Assembly: GCA_040755095.1 (NCBI GenBank)
Contig: JBFMBH010000017.1
Span: forward strand, 1 to 44,319
Direction of reading: 5' to 3'
DNA from: Thermodesulfobacteriota bacterium
GTDB taxonomy: Bacteria > Desulfobacterota > Desulfobulbia > Desulfobulbales > JBFMBH01
DNA length: 44,319 bases
Shown: in pieces, positions 43,056-44,319 of the stretch
Layout: each line of letters begins with the position of its first letter
Position numbering within the stretch: the first letter of the stretch is position 1
The notes under the pieces: model-generated
Database searches by the model: none
What the model was told of the DNA's origin: nothing
The model's input: only the letters and a program-made list of their open reading frames with translations
Position numbers and translations under genes: made by a program

Positions 43056-44319
43056 ATGCTGACCATACCCGCAACGATCCGGAAGGCCCTGATTCTGAGG
43101 TTGATCCTGGCCTGGCCCCTTCTGTCGCTCGTTATCGGCGCCGCGGTGTATGCCATCGAGATCCGGCAGGTGGACAGGATGGTCCGGGATCTGGCGATCA
43201 GGGAATCAAGCCCGTTCACGCAGGACACCCTGGATTATCTGAACAGCAAGGAGCCGGAGCATCAGCGGCTGCTTCTGGAGAGGAGCGCCGAGCATATCCG
43301 GGCGGGTCACTTCGTTGCCGTTACCCTGTACAACGGAGCAGGACAAAAGACCGTCGCCGTGACCCGCCCCGGGGTCGAGGCGGCGGCGAAAGACCACGGG
43401 CAGCATCTCTTGGCGCCCTCCCCCGGCGCTCAGTACACCACCTTCTATCTGGACGGCAGGCTGGCGGTATCCGTCCTGGTGCCACTGCGCAACGGAGCGG
43501 GGAAGCTCACCGGGCACTTCGAGGGGGTCTATCAGGCCGACCAGGAGACGATGACCGCGATTCAGGAGCGGTTCATATCGTCCATGATTCAGGTCGTGGT
43601 GCTGATTCTGGCCACGACCGTCGCTCTCTACCCGATCATCATGGCCCTGAACCGGGACTTGATCCGGCTGTCCGTGGACTTGTCCCGGGCGAACATCGGC
43701 ATGTTGCAGGTGCTGGGCAGCGCCATTGCCAAACGGGACAGTGACACGAACGTCCACAACTACCGGGTCACACTCTACGCCATCCGCTTTGCCGAAGCCC
43801 TTGGCCTTCCGGCCGAAGTCATCCGCAGCCTGATCAAGGGCGCCTTTCTGCACGATGTCGGCAAGATCGGCATCAGCGACACGATTCTGCTCAAGCCCGG
43901 AGCGCTGACCCCTGACGAGCGGTTGATCATGCAGGCTCATCCCCGGCATGGCGAGGAGATCATCGGCCGATACGCCTGGCTCGGCGACGCCCTCGATGTG
44001 GTGCAATGCCACCACGAGCGGTTCGACGGCAGCGGCTATCCGTCCAGACTGAAGGGGGCGGAGATTCCCCTGCCCGCGCGTCTCTTTGCCATCGTCGATG
44101 TCTTTGACGCCCTGACCTCCCGGCGGCCATACAAGGAGCCATTGCCCATGGACACCACGATGGAGATCATCAACCGGGAAAGGGGCTCGCACTTCGATCC
44201 GCATCTGGTGGACGTCTTTGCCGGGATAGCCGGAGACCTTTTTGCGGCCATCGGCTCGGTTTCTGACACAGCGATTGAAAGCGAGCTGGAGGTCGTGGTG
44301 GGAAGGTACTTCAACATCA
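43056..44319 (+). CDS. Membrane-bound HD-GYP domain phosphodiesterase (3' end outside window)
   Basis: 421 residues are visible and the frame is still open at the window end. An N-terminal helix (LILRLILAWPLLSLVIGAAVYAI) and a second helix (about 177-197) enclose a periplasmic sensor region of about 140 residues. The HD-GYP domain follows: VHNYRVTLYAIRFAEALG, FLHDVGKIGISD near residue 265, HPRHGEEII, HHERFDGSGYP near 319 and VDVFDALTSRRPYK. All key metal ligands and the GYP motif are present, so it should hydrolyse cyclic di-GMP or a related dinucleotide, in response to an outside signal. It is divergent from the heme kinase at 40544-42502. Confidence 0.92.
   Translation, partial: MLTIPATIRKALILRLILAWPLLSLVIGAAVYAIEIRQVDRMVRDLAIRESSPFTQDTLDYLNSKEPEHQRLLLERSAEHIRAGHFVAVTLYNGAGQKTVAVTRPGVEAAAKDHGQHLLAPSPGAQYTTFYLDGRLAVSVLVPLRNGAGKLTGHFEGVYQADQETMTAIQERFISSMIQVVVLILATTVALYPIIMALNRDLIRLSVDLSRANIGMLQVLGSAIAKRDSDTNVHNYRVTLYAIRFAEALGLPAEVIRSLIKGAFLHDVGKIGISDTILLKPGALTPDERLIMQAHPRHGEEIIGRYAWLGDALDVVQCHHERFDGSGYPSRLKGAEIPLPARLFAIVDVFDALTSRRPYKEPLPMDTTMEIINRERGSHFDPHLVDVFAGIAGDLFAAIGSVSDTAIESELEVVVGRYFNI

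Overview
The window reads as part of the chromosome of a GC-rich, Gram-negative anaerobe or facultative anaerobe, most likely a member of the Desulfobacterota (old Deltaproteobacteria). This rests on c-type multiheme cytochromes, heme-bearing sensor kinases, many atypical histidine kinases with the AHEINNP box, a formyltransferase-only PurH and a Kdo/LPS gene set. The genus cannot be fixed by reading alone. I found no rRNA, tRNA, CRISPR array, transposase or phage gene.

Layout. (1) 1-558 is gene-free and repeat-rich: a 9-bp-period hairpin lies between two copies of a ~57-bp repeat, and a strong terminator follows. (2) 560-6154 (-) is one giant secreted cytochrome with about 60 heme motifs and a C-terminal carbohydrate-binding-like domain. 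(3) 6631-11443 (+) holds nadE, hisD, rsmG and a zinc alcohol dehydrogenase. (4) 11558-23123 is a signalling block: a histidine kinase on the + strand, then on the - strand (read from 23123 down) a heme-c sensor kinase, an unrecognised protein, a triple-PAS kinase, a receiver-kinase, a receiver-GAF protein and a FapA/DUF342 protein. (5) 23339-24421 (-) encodes a SagB-type nitroreductase and a carboxymuconolactone-decarboxylase-like protein. (6) 24785-31177 (+) holds a DAHP synthase, an MBL-fold hydrolase, a thiazole cluster (thiF-like, thiS, thiG, thiH) and an AICAR formyltransferase. (7) 31302-32099 (-) is an RlpA/SPOR lipoprotein. (8) 32250-36891 (+) is pyrG-kdsA-TIR-TIR-kdsC-lptC, with two small TIR genes sitting between Kdo synthesis genes. 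(9) 37074-40535 (+) holds a receiver-PAS-LuxR regulator and a TrkH/KtrA-type potassium uptake pair. (10) 40544-42502 (-) is a second heme-bearing sensor kinase. (11) From 43056 to the window end (+) is a membrane HD-GYP protein cut off by the window.

How the parts may work together. The 60-heme protein, two kinases with periplasmic heme-c sensor regions and two kinases with a shared cysteine-rich module suggest a lifestyle in which redox state outside the membrane is sensed and electrons are moved over distance. That link is inference: no regulator here is shown to control the cytochrome. The most unusual loci are the giant cytochrome with its carbohydrate-binding-like tail and duplicated heme blocks, the TIR pair embedded in the Kdo/LPS operon, and the cysteine-rich module with invariant spacing in two kinases. 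Two genes, pyrG and nadE, have promoter-like elements placed so that transcription would begin at or next to the start codon.
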